A stretch of DNA of 64,000 nucleotides from Cymodocea nodosa (lineage: Eukaryota; Streptophyta; Magnoliopsida; Alismatales; Cymodoceaceae). The notes below the pieces were generated by a model that ran no database searches, was not told where the DNA came from, and saw nothing but the letters and a program-made list of their open reading frames with translations. The DNA lies in contig CM072343.1 of NCBI GenBank assembly GCA_036874045.1, positions 16,574,001 through 16,638,000 of the forward strand, written 5' to 3'. Below, piece by piece: positions 24,325 through 38,600 of this stretch. Both the position numbers and the translations under genes were made by a program. The number at the start of each line of letters is the position of its first letter. The stretch's first letter is position 1.

Positions 24325-24441
24325 CTTTGGTTCAAGCACAGCAACATCCTCACAGGTAGGATTATCTCCTTGCTCATCACTAGAAACCATTCCCCCACTA
24401 TCCTTTTCTCTGGTTTCCATACATTCAAACATCTTTCTTTC
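24325..24441 (-). CDS. JMJ25-like: JMJ25-like gene, short linker exon
   Basis: A 117-nt exon with phase 0 at both ends: acceptor TTTTTTTCTCAG|GAA, then 39 open codons beginning ERKMFECMETREKDSGGM and ending CEDVAVLEPK, then donor AAG|GTAATT. The sequence is acidic and low in hydrophobics, as expected for the poorly conserved linker between the WRC domain and the RING-like finger of JMJ25-type proteins. No domain of its own is visible. It is assigned to the gene because strand, phase, splice signals and position fit between exon 1 (43588-43013, ends phase 0) and the RING-like exon (starts phase 0). It could in principle belong to another minus-strand gene. Confidence 0.65.
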
Positions 24442-24889
24442 CTGAGAAAAAAAATGAGAAACAATAAGGCAAAACATGGTTAAATTTTTGTAGGAAAGAA
24501 GTTTGGTGCTTGTCATGTATAGCCAGATTATATATACTTTTCATTTTTATTCCAAAATATAAAATTGAGCATATCATCTTCATGAGTTACAAAAAAAACT
24601 TTCACGGTACTTTGTGCTTTTTCACCAGTGAAAAAGGAAATTGAAAGTCAATGCCTGAATTTTTTAACAGAACTAAAGAAAAACAAACACAATTGTGAGG
24701 CTCTTAGTGATCTTAATACTGTACCATAAATGAAGAAATTGTTTCTACCATTCAAAACTTTCAAATCACAATGGAGAAGCAAACTTTACTAAAGCAAAAA
24801 AAATCAGATTAGAACTGAAAATTACGTCACTTAAGGACAAGATTACTTGCTTCAATTTCTTGACCAATTTATCATAATGGTTGTTCTTC

Positions 24890-25440
24890 TCCTTTATTGT
24901 AATCACTCTAGGGTGTTGTCAAGGAGTGTGCCATGGTAGGATCCAACTTATTTCCATAATTCCATAAATTATGGAAGAATTTTTTGCATTGTGAATGGAG
25001 AGATTCCTATTTTTTCTGATGTAGGTCTACTACAACAATGACAATCACTTTCCTTGCTGTTACAAAACTAAATGTGAAGAAATCATGATTTAGGCGAAAA
25101 TCTTAGCCTAGAATTTTCATTAATTGATCAAATGGTACATTGCACCCTTTATACATAAAAACTAAGCCCACAAAATGACAAAATGCAGTTCTATTATAGT
25201 TTAATAACAGAACTGTGCTAACCTAATGTACTAATTTATAACGACCTAATAATAGATGACTAGCCAACACTATGAACACCATCTCATCCACATATATCCA
25301 TATCTATTCTACACCCCCTTACCTGGCACCCCAAATGTTGTATAGATCGTGAGCTTCCAGCTTAGATAAAAGTTTTGTGTAAAAAGCCGAAATGAGTGGC
25401 TGCATTAGTATGTCAGCAAAGCATTTTTTTCCTGAGCAGC
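24890..25440 (-). mobile_element. Ty1/copia remnant: RNase H tail plus LTR
   Basis: The minus strand begins with an RNase H end (ADILMQPLISAFYTKLLSKL), then a G-rich tract and a long LTR-like stretch that includes TATAATAGAACTGCATTTTG. That word recurs with small changes at 42670-42690 (minus), so the two stretches are LTRs of one family. Most of pol and the other end are missing. Confidence 0.55.
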
Positions 25441-25489
25441 AGCAAAGTGTTTTTTTCTTAATTTAATGGAATTAGAGAGAAAAAAGAAA

Positions 25490-26850
25490 AATAATGTGTT
25501 ATTCTCTAATGAAAGAGTGCATATAAATTAGGGTTAATGGAACCATAAGATAAATGAATATCCATTTAACCCACTATCAAGAAATACTAAATGGGCTCTT
25601 ATACCCGGCAAAAATGTTGTGGAAGGCACCTACAGGAATTTTTCCTGCAGGTGCTCACATTTTTTACATATTTTATTTCTTAAAAATTTTAAAAAAAATA
25701 CAAAGATAGTTAATCTATAATATAATTTACTATGGATTAAAATTTGAAATTGATCCAAATTCTACGTATTAAGATTTTTGGATTTTCTTTTTTTTTTTTT
25801 CAACCAAAACCTAAGATTTTTGGATTTATCCTACAAAAAAAGAATTTTTAGGTTTGAAAATCTATAGTTGAAAGTGAGCAAAAATTGACCAATTTTAATA
25901 CTTTAAGATCAAGTATCAATATTTATTTAATTTAAATAAAAATTTTATCATATATTTATAGTCATCTAATGATAATATTTAAATAGTTATTTTTACCCCA
26001 CATGTATATATGTAGAGAAATACAACACTTACAAGAAGCTTACCTGCTGGTGTCTACAACATTGTCTTAATACTAATATAATTTAACACTCAAAATAAAG
26101 CAAATAAGTCAATCATACCCAACTTGATATAAAGTATCCCAAAAACTTCAACATTTAGCCCTTTGGTGAAGATATCTATTAATTGCTTAGAGGACAAGGC
26201 GTAGGGAGTAGAATTAAAACCTCTCGTAACCATGTCTCTCACATAACTACAATCCAACTCAAAATGTTGTCTGCTTGTGAAACATAAGATTTTTGGCTAC
26301 AAAAAATGATGGTCAAGTTGTTGCAATGCATGATCATCAATGTCTCTACATTGAACTCCAATTTAATCAACAAAGACCCAAACCACATTATCTCACAAGT
26401 TACTTGAGCCATCGACTAATACCCAACTTCAACACTAAAGTTGGACATGATATTCTACTTCTTGCTTCTACATGTGACTAAACTACCTCCCATGTACGTG
26501 TAAAAGCTTGAAGTAGATTTTGTCACATTTGTCTCTGGCATACACAAAGCTTGAATAAGCCTTGATACAAAGATAATTGTTCTTTTAATAAACTAATTCC
26601 TTTCCAAGGCAATTTTCACATAAACTAAGACACGAAGAGCTCACTACCAATGAATCATTCTAGGTACACATATAAAGGTACCTAATCAATCACCTGATTT
26701 GTAATGAATTGTTAAATAATTCTAAAGAACCATCCTAAAAATGCTAGTCTACTTTATGAGAGTACTCATAAGTTCACATCCCAAGAGATATGTCTCTTGA
26801 AGTAAATCTAAGACATATTTTCTCTATGACAATGGCATTCTCTATGACAA
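25490..26850 (-). mobile_element. Ty1/copia remnant with a MITE in its LTR
   Basis: About 25490-25612 plus 26072-26091 form an LTR-like sequence ending in TTTAACA on the plus strand. From 26092 to about 26850 the minus strand shows the copia RNase H/RT 3' end in decayed form (pattern FTKGL, ADIKAIS..., RRYK region). The 5' part is replaced by the next copia remnant. Heavily broken. Confidence 0.5.
25613..26071. mobile_element. MITE with terminal inverted repeats and subterminal hairpin
   Basis: The left end ATGTTGTGGAAGGCACCTAC pairs with the inverted right end (GGTGTCTACAACAT on the plus strand). Just inside the left end lies a tight hairpin at about 25627-25655: arms GCACCTACAGGAA and TTCCTGCAGGTGC around TTT, with one mismatch. 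Non-coding. The superfamily is not clear; no certain target duplication was found. Confidence 0.6.
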
Positions 26851-26864
26851 CTCCAATGCATGTA

Positions 26865-28850
26865 ATTATCACTTGTGAGTGTGAAGGGAGGAAGTTTCAT
26901 TAACCCTAAAAAGGAGAGACACAAGGGTTTTATAGTGAGTATATGGATATCCTCTAAATGGATAGTTATTTACCCACATTCAATACAATAACATAAAATA
27001 TTACATCTAACACTTCCCCTCAAGCCAAAACATATATATCAAATATGTTCAGCTTGGTACATAAATTTTCAAAAACCCTTACTCCCAAACCTTGGGTGAA
27101 GACAACAGCCAACTGATCTAAAGATTAAGTATAAAGAGTAGAAATAATACCTTTGATCAACATATCTCAAACAAAATGACAATTAACCTCAATATACTTT
27201 GTCCTCTCGTGAAAAGTAGAATTACTAACAATGAAAATGACAATTTGATTGTTGCAATACATAACCATAAGAGTGTTGACAATGAACCCCAACTCTTGTA
27301 CAAAGGACTTTAACTATATCATTTCACATGCAGTCTAAATTATTGATCTATATTCTTCCTCTACATTACATTTAGAGAACACATTCTACTTTTTGTTGTA
27401 CCACATAACAAGATTACCTCTAGCACATGCAAAAAAATAAAGGTAAACTTTCTATCTCCTTTGTCTCCTACATAACTAAAATCTAAGTATCATTTAATAT
27501 TTAAATGTCCCTACTACCCATAGATGAGTCTCTTTCCTAAAGCTTGTTTAACATATACCAGGGCATGGATAGCCTACTGCTAACAAACATCTCTAAGCTT
27601 ATGCATAAATTGACTAAATAGATTCACTACATATGTTATATCTAATCAAGTAACAATTAGATATATAAACTTCTTAATTAAGTTTCTATATCACCTTAGA
27701 TCCTCCAAATACCTTGAAGTGGTGTCCCAAAAAGGAGGATTTAGTTCAATAGGTGTACTTTTTGGCTTACATGCTATCAATCTAGTCTCCTTGAACATGT
27801 CTAGATCATACTTCCTCTAGCACAAGGATAGATTCTCCCTAGCATATGCAAATTCAATTCCCAAGAAGTATTTTAGCTTTCCTACGTTCTTTGTAAAAAA
27901 ATATTTATTCAAATACCACTTTGTTTCTTCAATAACCACCACATTACTCCTTATCAACAAGATATCGTCTACATAAACAACAAGTACAATACATCTAGCA
28001 AATGTCTTTTTATAAAACATCAAATAATCAATAGTGCATCTATGAAAGTCATCATTAAAAGTGACATTGCTAAATTTGTTAAACCAAGCCTTAAGACTTT
28101 GCTTTAAGTCCATATGTTGTCTTCCTAAGCATGCAAACTTAAGTTACCCCCTAAGTAGTATGCCTAAGAGGTTGTTCCTTAAATACCTACTCAACTAAGT
28201 CACTATATAGGAAGACATTTTTTATGTCTAGCTAAAAAAAACTATCAAGACTAGTAGATGACAATGAAAAGGAGAACCTAAATGGAATTAAGATGTGCCA
28301 CTAAGGAGAATGCCTCAAAGTAATCTATACCATATGTCTATAAGAAACCACAAGTTACAATACATAAGATCTCACCTATACTTGATATAGAAACCTCAAG
28401 CTACATCACATATACTTGATGATTATATCTATCAACTATCTCATCTAACTTATACTTGATAATATAGGCCCACCTATAAGAGACAGCACTCACTCGCTCC
28501 TAGACAAGGTACAAGATCCCATGTACCCTTAAACGTAGTGCAATCATCTCCTTGTCCATTGTTAAACAAGGCAAAACTACAAAAGGCAAGGTTAAGTTTA
28601 TCATAAAAAACAAAAATAAATAAAGAATGAGAGGTAGAAGCTCTTTTATCCTTCCATAGTGCAATTGGCAAGTTGAGGCCTAAAGGGATGATATTTTATG
28701 ATTGCTCTATAGGCGTGGTTGAGGAGGTTGGTGTTGGAGGAGTCAATGTTGTCATTGGCAACGTTGATATACCTATAGTGGCTATTGGTCTTGGGTGTCC
28801 AAAATAGATAAGTCATTTTCAGCAAACACTAAAGGAGGATTGTCACACCC
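26865..28850 (-). mobile_element. Ty1/copia remnant (3' LTR, RNase H, RT)
   Basis: The 3' LTR lies at about 26865-27012 (minus start TGTTAGATGT), with the purine tract GAGGGGAAG just before it. RNase H and RT run from 27014 to about 28200, including IVLVVYVDDILLI and LKYFLGIEFAYARE (28113-27817). Linker/integrase-end sequence extends to about 28850. The 5' LTR, gag and most of integrase are absent. Broken, with many breaks. Confidence 0.75.
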
Positions 28851-29104
28851 TAACTTGATGAAATTGTGTTTTCTAGCAAACTAGATTATTTGCATTTTCA
28901 TTCTTTAGATTTCTCATGCTATCACTAGCTCTGACCATACACTACATCTAAGCTTGACAATTGTTTTGCTGAAACATTTTTCTTAGTTATAGTAATCAAA
29001 ATAAAGGATATAAATGTTTTGACCCAATTTCCGGACATATTATTGTTTCTCGTCATGTAGTTTTCTTTGATGACATTTTTTCTTACAACTACATTCTAGA
29101 TAAA

Positions 29105-32100
29105 AGTTAAGGGTTTAACTAGAATGGTAAAAATTGCATTAGCCTTGTAATTAGATTACAAGAGGGGTTTAAATACCCTTTACATGGTTGGATATCCATT
29201 TATGTATATAAATGGATATCCACAAGTCACAAACACATTTTAACACTCCCCCTCAAACTAGAGCATATATATCAAACATACTCAATTTGTTACAAAAAAC
29301 TCAAATACCCATACACCTAATCCTTGGATGAAAATATCTAACAATTTGATCCTCAGAGCGAATGAAAAGTGTAGAAATAATTCCTTTTGCAACATTATCT
29401 CAAATGAAATAATAATCCACCTTAGCATGTTTTGTTCTCTCATGAAGGTATGATTGCTAGCAATATATATAGCCACTTGGTTGTCGCAATACATAGGCAT
29501 AAGAACATTCACTTCAACTCTTAGCTCAAACAATAAGGTCTTGAGTCAAATGAGCTCAAAAGTTGCATTAGACATGTTTTAATATTCTACATCAACATTT
29601 GACTTGAAAATAACATTTTGTTTCTTGTTTTACCACATAACAAGATTCCCCCCAAGATATGTTAAATATCTAAAGGTAAATTTCCTATTGACCTTGTCTC
29701 CTATATACCTAGCATCAGAGAAGTTCATCACCTGTAAATGTCCATGTCTTGTATATAAAAGACTTTTCCCAAAGGCATATTTAACATAGGCAAGAACTCG
29801 GATAGCTCCTAACCAATGAACCTCCTTCAGAGTATGCATGAATTGGCTAAGAAAATTCATAGCATAGCAAATATCTGGTCGAGTAACTGTTAAGTAGATG
29901 AGTTTCCCAATGAGTCTTCTATACTTCCTTGGATTATTATATTCTAAAGAGTCTTCATCCCATAACGAATAATTTTGTTCTATAAGAGTGCTCTCAGGTT
30001 TGCATCCTTTAAGTCCTATCTCTTTTAGTAGATAAGTGCATACTTCCTTTGAGATTGAGATAGATAGCCTTTAGCATAGTCAAATTTAATGTCCAAAAAA
30101 TACCTAGGTTTTCCAATATTTCTTGTGGTAAAGTTACATCGTAGAAACTATTTAGTTTCTTCAATGCCTTGGATGTCATCTCTGATTAGTAACATATCAT
30201 CGACATAAACTGTAAGAATAACAATGTCTCTTGAAATATGTTTAACAAACATTAAATGATCAACTCTGCAGCTATTAAACTCATCACTTCATATGACTCT
30301 ACTAAACTTCTCAAACCAAGCATTTGGACTTCATTTGAGTTTATAAAGTGTTTTATAAAGTAAACAAACCTAGTTCTCCTCCTAAGTAACATATCTAGGA
30401 GGTTGCTCCATGAAAATCTATTCATCTAGATCACCATACAGAAATACATTTTTAACATCAAGTTAAACAAGAGGCTAAGAGTTATTTACCATCATAGAGA
30501 GAATCACCTAGATAGAGTCCAATCATACAACAGGAGAGAATGTCCCAACATAATTAACCTTATACTATTGTATGAAGTCACAAGCCACCAATCGAGTTTT
30601 ATACCTTTCAACATTATCATATAGTTGATGTTTAATGGTGAAAACCCACCTATAGGTGACAACATTTGTATCCACAAGACAATATGTTAATTCTCAAGTG
30701 CCACAAGAGTGAACTCTCATCTCTTCATTCATAGTCATCTTCCAATGAGGAATGTGGAAAGTCTCATAATGATTCTTGAGTAAAGACTCTATGGAAATGG
30801 CTAAAGTAAATTTTTGGAAGATATTAGCAAAGTTAGCATAGTTGATGACATTAGATAAGAGATATTGTGTGTAGGTATGTGTGCCTTTACGAAGTGTAAT
30901 AGGAAGGTCATCTTGGATAAGGTTAAGAGAAGACTCGCCATCAAGGCTAAAGGTTGGTTTAGGGGTAGTTGAAAGACATTGTCACTAATTGTAAACCTGT
31001 AAGGGTTGGTGAGACTGATTATCTTACACTAATTCTATTTTAGGAGAGACAATAGAAGACGATTGGCTGTTACGTAGCTCCACTACCCCTAGAAGAGGAG
31101 TAGATATAGGATTTTCTAATAGAACTATGCCAAAGTATGGTTGCAATTCAAAAAAGGTAACATTCATTGATGTGTAATATTTCCTAGCAGGTAGATGATA
31201 CAAGCAATATCCCTTTTGAGTTCTGAAATATCCAAAAAACATACATTTGATCACTTGAGACAATTTGTCAAGATTAAGGGATAAATCTTAAATAAAGGTA
31301 GTACACCCAAATACCTTTGGAGAGATAGAAAAAAAATCACAATCAAGATAAAGCCGTGCAAGAAGAGTATCACCTTCTAAAGGTGTTGAAGACATCCTGC
31401 TAATAAAATAAACTTCAATAAGGATGGCATCAGACCATAAAAACTTGAGCACATTCATATGTAATATAAGTGTGTAAGCTACAACAAGAATATGACGATA
31501 TTTTCTTTCTGTAACCTTATTTTATTGAGAAATATAAGGATAAGTAGTCTAATAGATGATACCAAAAGATGAACAAATGGATTGAAAATTATTTTGCATG
31601 AACTCAAGTGCATTGTTAGTACATAAAATTTTTAAACAAACAAAAAATTGATTTTGTATTTCAAAAAGAAATTTCTTGAATATATTAAAAACTTCATGAT
31701 GATTTTTCAACAGATACATCTAAGACACTCGAGAAAAATTATCCACAAAAACCACAAAATATTTGTATCTAATAAGGGATGTAAACTCTACTTAGACCTT
31801 AAACATCACAATGAACAATTTTAAACATGGTAGAAGATGACACTAGACATAACTGCTTGAATGAGGCACAAGTATATTTTCCTAGTTGACAAGACTTGCA
31901 CTCAAAAAAAGAAATAGAAATACTAGAAAGAGCTTGACAAAATTTGGTACATAAAGTATGACCCAATCAATAATGTCATAAAATAGGAGAATCAGTGTTC
32001 GACAAACCTGTCACTAGTCCATGAGGAATATGGTCACGAACCAACAAGTAAGTTTTAAAAGTACTCATTTTATGTTCCAAACCAATCCTCCAACCCATCT

Positions 32101-34029
32101 ACAAGTCTTGGAAGATACAATAAAACGAGAAGAAGGTTACAAAGCAATCTAATTGAACTATAATAACACTAATGGATAAAAGGTTAAATGAAAATTTAGA
32201 TACATAAAAGACATTATTTAGTCGTAACTGAAAGGAGACTTGAACCTCCCTTTTACTAATTACAAGGCATAAATGTCCATCAGCAACAATAACAACTGAT
32301 TTGTATAAAAGGTCATATAAATTACGTGTACTTGATATATGAGAGGATGTTCCAAAGTCTTTAATCCAAGAATCATCATGGGATAAGGCAATATCAATAC
32401 TTAGATGAAAAGACATAATCCAAACACTCATAGCATTGGAACTACAACCTTAAGCTTGAGTGAGATGTTCATAATCAACCTGCGAAATTGTGACAGTAGG
32501 GCCAACGAAGGTACCAGTTTTTGTAGTTACCTTCTCTGAACTAACATGAGCAAATTGAACAACTTTTAAACGAGGGAACTTGTCTCAACATTTTTCAAAC
32601 TTGTGTCCCAACTTTTCACACCATTGACATTTAAGGTGTTGACAATCTCCGTAGCCTCTCTCATGACCACAACCACTAGAAGCAATCAAGGCAAACTGAT
32701 CTCCAAAAGAGGCAGTTGTGGAAACATGTAGTACCTTAGTAAATGTTTTAGCTCAATCAAACATCTAATCAGTTCTCAAAACTACACTGCAAATTTGGGA
32801 AGCAATAATGGGGTTGATGTTGACAAGATAAAATGTTACTCCAAGTTCTTCTCTGTATCTCTAAAAAGTAGCAACATCAAAGGTAGGTGATTGATAAATA
32901 TCTAACTTATTCATCAATCCACAAAACAAACTATAATGTTCTTGACAATTTTTATCTCTTTGTCAAAATTGGAATAAGTCTTCATACACCTATAGAATCT
33001 TCGATATATTTTTCTTATGACCATATGTTTTACACAAGTTATCCTAAATTTTCTTTATTGTTTTCATCATAACCACACAACAAGTAATATTAACTTCCAT
33101 GCTTGACAACATCCACAAGCTGATGGTAGCATCATCAATAATCCAATCTCGATATTTTGGTTCTTTAACATCTGAGAGTAGAGAGAAAAGATGTTTTTCC
33201 TAGTGGTGAGCAATAACAATCCATTCAAAACTCTTGAGTCCATATTATGTAATTAGAATCATTTAGTTTTTCTGAAACTTCGAGGAAATTCCTTACAAGT
33301 AGGTCACTACCATGAGAACTTGATTGTCATGATTTTCATTCACAAAAGGAAACAAGGTATGTTACAAGAATAAAGTATTGTTTACTGGTTCACCATGTAA
33401 ACTAGATAAAATAAAATAAAAATTTGTGAGATATCTAGTGTACTCTTTAACAATTGAAGGAGATAAACGACCAAACCATCTACAACCAATGAAGATCTTC
33501 TGGACATTGCAAGGCACCAACTGCACACAAATGATGATCTTGCAATGAGCCAAGCTTCAACCAGGTGAACTCACAAAGATGCGATATGACAATCAAACTT
33601 GAGACTTCTGGGAAGGCGACGGTTTGAATCTAACCAACAAACACGAAAAAAAAGGAGACCTGATAAATAAGGAGAAGAGGCCAACAATTTGAATCCAAGC
33701 CAACTAAGAGGGCACAATCCTCTTCTACATAGACCCGAAGGAAAAATCACCATCGACTACTAGAATTAGTGGTCAACATTGGTGACAGACAATGCCAACC
33801 ACTAAACGCAAGGAGACAAAGTCATTTGTGATAGGGGATGCTCTATCAGGTGAACGAACTTTGGTGGTCAGGCGGCATTGGATTTCGATGGAATACCTTA
33901 ACCTGGCTTTGATACCAAGTTAAGGGTTTAACTAAAATGGTAAAAACTGCATTAACCTCATAGTTAGGGTACAAGAGGGGTTTAAATACCCTTTACATGG
34001 TCAGACCACAAGTCAAACACACTTTAACA
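29105..34029 (-). mobile_element. Ty1/copia element with both LTRs and TSD
   Basis: LTRs 29105-29245 (3') and 33918-34029 (5') on the minus strand; target duplication ATAAA at 29100-29104 and 34030-34034. The primer site TGGTATCAAAGCC follows the 5' LTR, and the tract GAGGGGGAG precedes the 3' LTR. Gag (about 33800-32600), GAG-pre-integrase and integrase (about 32450-31050) and RT/RNase H (about 30700-29250) follow in canonical order. Layout complete, coding regions broken with many breaks. Confidence 0.88.
29190..29221. repeat. Perfect 32-bp palindrome in one LTR only
   Basis: Arms GGATATCCATTTA and TAAATGGATATCC around TGTATA. It lies in the 3' LTR copy but is absent from the 5' LTR (33918-34029), which runs from CATGGTCAG straight to ACCACAAG. 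Confidence 0.9.
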
Positions 34030-35684
34030 ATAAACATCATGACAAGTTAAACAGCTCATCCACAGTTGATAATTATAGTCATATTTTGTCTCTTGATTAC
34101 AAATAGCCCTAGCTGTAATAAATTGTGATAATTCAGTTTTTGAAAATGGAGAGAACAGCATAGCTCTTAGGAACAAGTATCTTCAAGTAAGCAGGACAAC
34201 CAACAGGAACTGCTGCTTCCAAGTGATCAATGTGACCAGCAAGAGGCAACAATAGAAGGACAAAACACTACTGGTCAAGAAACACCTATTGACAGCATCA
34301 TTCCAGCCAACAACCATCCTATGCAAACCCATGTTAAATCAAGAATCTTTATGGACAAGGTACTTGTTTCAAAATTTAAACCCTCTTTGATTTTTAAAGA
34401 ATTATATGAACTAGGTTCATACACTCAAGCTAGCAAATTTCCTAAGTGGCGTGAGGCAATGGATGGCAAAATAATTCATTACTAAAGTAGTACACTTGGG
34501 AACTTGTTTCTTACAATTCAAGTATGAATATAATAGAATATAAATGGGTTTACAAACTAAAGAAAAATGTTGATGGAACCATTACTAGACATAAAGTTTA
34601 TCTTGTTACAAAAGGATTTTTACAACAACCCAAAATTGATTTATTTAAAACTTTCTGTCTTATATTGAAACATACAACTGTTAGACATATTTTATCTATA
34701 GTTGTTACCAAAAGATGGAAATTAAGGCAATTTAATGTAGAGTGTGCTTTTCTTCATAGGGAGCTAAAGGAACGTTTCTATATGCGCCAGCCTCCTGATT
34801 ACAAGGACATATTATCCCAATCAAGTTTGCAAAATAAATAAAGTAATTTATGGCCTAAATTAAGCTCCTAGAACTTGGTATAAAATATTTATCTCTATTC
34901 TGCATGAAATGGGTTTTATTACTTCTACTTTTGATATCTAATTATTTTTTTATCATCAAAATGATACCTCTATTTATATACTCCTTTATGTTGATGATAC
35001 TGTCATGACCAAATCTAATATGAATTGTATTCAACATGTTGTTAATATTCTCAATAAGCATTTTAACTTGAAGGATGTTAGTGATTTTTCATATTTCCTT
35101 GGAATTTCTATTACATATAAAAATGATTGCATAGCATTGTATCAATCTTTACTATATTCAACAACTTTTGCATAAAGCAAATGTTGATTATTGCAAACCT
35201 GTTGGATCTCCTGTGCAAATTAAAAGCTTCCCAGAGAAGATAAAACACCTCTTGAAAACGCAATAGAATATCAGCAGCTAGTTGCAGCCCTTCAATATGT
35301 AATTTTATCCAAGCCTGATATAGCATTTAGTGTCAATCAAGTGTGTCAATTTTTACAAAATCTCATTTACACTTGTATAATAGATGTTAAAAGAATTTTG
35401 TGGTATCTAAAGGAAACTATTAACAATTCTTTGATATTTACTCCTGATCTTATAACTAATTTTGCTTTTAGCAATGACAATTATGCAGGTTCACCATCTG
35501 ATTGAATATCTTTTAGAGGTTTTTGTGTTTTTCTAAGATCAAATCCCATCTCTTGGCATGCCAAGAAACAAGCAATTTTATCTTGATCATCAGTAAAAGC
35601 TAAACATTACAGTTTAGCATCCACAGCAGCCAAATTTTACTAAGTTCTATCATTATTAAAGGAATTAAATATTCTCATGCTAAC

Positions 35685-38600
35685 TATAAAGTTATATGTA
35701 TTTTCTCCTTGTATTGTTTCATAAGATCATGTAGTCTATTATGGTCCAACAGCCTTGTATATATATGTAAAACCCCTCTCTTGTAGAACTCAATTTCATC
35801 AAGGAAGAATTTGGGATTTTCCTGTCATCTTGGTATTAGAGTACCAAGATCTAACTCATCCTTTCTTCCTTTTTTTTAGTTGTTGGAGAATCCATCCTTA
35901 GGCATCTGACATCAATCTGTCGACCTCATCTGGTCGATGTTGTCTCCCATGCATGTGTTTGTCCACATGGTCTCCCAACTCGTTATGATCTCCCGAGCTC
36001 TCCTCAAGTGTGCATCTATCCGCACATACAACTCCCACTCATCCTTACCATTATCACTCCTCAATCCTCATGTGTCTATCAACACATGTGAAATCCAACC
36101 TTTCCTGTCCAAACTCGTCCATGGAAGCTAGCCTTTCTCGTTTGACTGTGCTTCCTTGTTTCTTGTTGTCTATTAGTGCTTCCTTGTTGTTAATCTCCTT
36201 GAAAATCTATCTGATAGACTAAGAGAGAAAAAAACTCCTCTTTTTAGTCGTTGGTCTCCCTCTTCCAACTATTTGGTTGATTGTGTTCTACCAAACAATT
36301 GAAGGTCATATTTGCAAGAATTGTTTGGTAGTGTTTCTTGTCAAGTGTCTGATGGCTTCCAGGGCTTTGTTCAACAAAAATTTTCTAGGCATTTTAGAGA
36401 AACTCAATGGCTCCAACTACTTGTTATGGATTTAAAAGTTTTGATACTATCCCTGAAGGCTACCATCACAAGGATCATCTTTCCCAACCTCCACCAGATG
36501 CAAAAGATGACACTTACAAAAATTGGAAGGTTGACAACACTGATTGTTTCTTGCATGCTTTCCAACATGGAACCCTCTATTACATGAAGAGTAGTCATGT
36601 TATACCTTGCAAAGAAAATCTAGGACAGTTTACGGAAAACCTATGAGCATGACAAGAATATCTCCAAGGTTTTTCAAGTTTATGAACAAATGTTTACCCT
36701 AAAGCAAGGTAATCAAACACGCTAGAAACATTATAGTGTACTTAGTGGATTATTGGAAGAAGTCAACTGTTATCAACCACTCACTACAGATTTAGCTACT
36801 TTTCACTGGTACCGTGAAGAACTTGGAGTCACTAGTTTTCTTGTTAGTATTCACCCTAAGGTTAATTCCTAGATTCATGACTCAATTCTTGGCACTAAAT
36901 TCATGCCTAACTTAAAGGAGACCTTTTGCAAAGCTCTACGTGTCTCCATCCCCTCCTCCAACGTTTCTTCTAACTCTCAGTCTGCCTTTGTTGCTTCCAA
37001 CAGTAGGGGAAGGGTATGCTCCGATCATGGGAGGCAACCTCCCAAATGTTAATGGTGTAGCCATTTTGATCATAAATCAAAGAAATGTTATGACAAATGG
37101 GGCAAACCATCGACCATCACCAATGTTAGTACCGAATCTGCTAGTGCTACCTCTCTAATCACTGATTCATCCAGAGGATCCACTATTACCATCTTATAGG
37201 TCGAGTATGAATGTTTCTTTTAGTCTCAGCACTTTGATTCTATCATCATGACCGCTCGTGCTTCATTGTCTCACACAGGTACTACCCATAGCATTGTCCT
37301 TCTTGCCTTGAGTGGTGACCTTTAAGTAATTAACTTTAAAGCATCCTCTCACATATTAGATAGTCTACCCTTTTTGACCAACTATCTCATCTTCCTAACT
37401 CATCTATAGTTACCATTGCTGATGGTCAATCCTACCCTATATCTAGTAAGGGGGAGGTTCAGGTCTCTTCTCAGATGTAGTTACACACCATCCTATATGT
37501 TCCTAATCTCTCTTTTAACCTTTTGTCCATTAGTGTCATCACTAAACAATTATCCTATTTAGTGACCTTTCTTCCTTATTGTACCTTTTAGAACTCGCAA
37601 ATAGGTCAAAGGATTAGTATAGGGCATAGGCACAATGATGACGTCTACATGTTGGCTTGTGATCGCATTCCTCCTAGTCTGGTTGCCTACATGACACAGG
37701 AGGAGTCCTCCATCCTCTGATACTATCATTTGAGTCATTCATCTTGGGACAAGCTTCATCAAGCTCTTCTATGGACCTTCATGTCTCTTTTTTAGTGTGA
37801 GTGATGTCAGCTAGGGAAGCACACCTATATGACCTTTAAACAATCAAGTCTGTTTAATTTACTTCATTGTGATATTTGGAGTCCTAGTCGTGTCAAGTTT
37901 GTTAATGATCATTATTATTACATTATATGTGTCGATGACTACTCCCATGTATCTTAGGTGTATCTCCTTAAAAATTGTTGTCATATTATTGATGTATTTC
38001 AAACTTTCTTAGCTAAAATCAAAAATTAATTTGATATTTATCCCAAAATTTTGCATGCCAATAATGCATTGGAGTTTATGCATCTTGATTTCCAACTTCT
38101 TCATTCTTCTTGTGGCATCATTCATCAAACCATTTATCCTCACATTTTTGTGCAAAATGAGGTTGTCAAGTGCAAACATCATCACATTCTTGATGTTGCT
38201 TACACTCTCCTTCTACATGTTTATATTTCCAAATTTCTCTAATCTAATGTCATTCTCACTGTTATCTAACTTGTCAACAAAATGTCTTTCTCTTCTTTAA
38301 GTGGTGTTGTTCCTCTTAATTGCCTCTACCTGGATAGGGACTTGTTTCTCCTACCTCTCAAGGTCTTCGAATGTATTACGTTTGTTTAGGACTTTTCCTC
38401 TAATCTTGACAAACTCTCTTCGCACCCTTAAGTGTCTCTTTGTTAGGTATCCTCATTCCTAAAAAGGTTATTGTCTTTATCATCCTCTTTCTTGCAAGTA
38501 CTACACCTTCATGGATGTTACTTTTTTGGAGTCTAATTTTTACTATCTTAACCTAAGTCCTACCTCTAGTGAAGGTCTTGACACCTTTGTCTTTTGTCCT

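Noticed and set aside
24842-24910. Possible extra minus-strand exon (VITIKEKNNHYDKLVKKLKQ) of the JMJ25-like gene
   Set aside because: It has a usable acceptor and donor, but no match to the family, and it lies at the edge of copia LTR sequence. The evidence is too thin to call.
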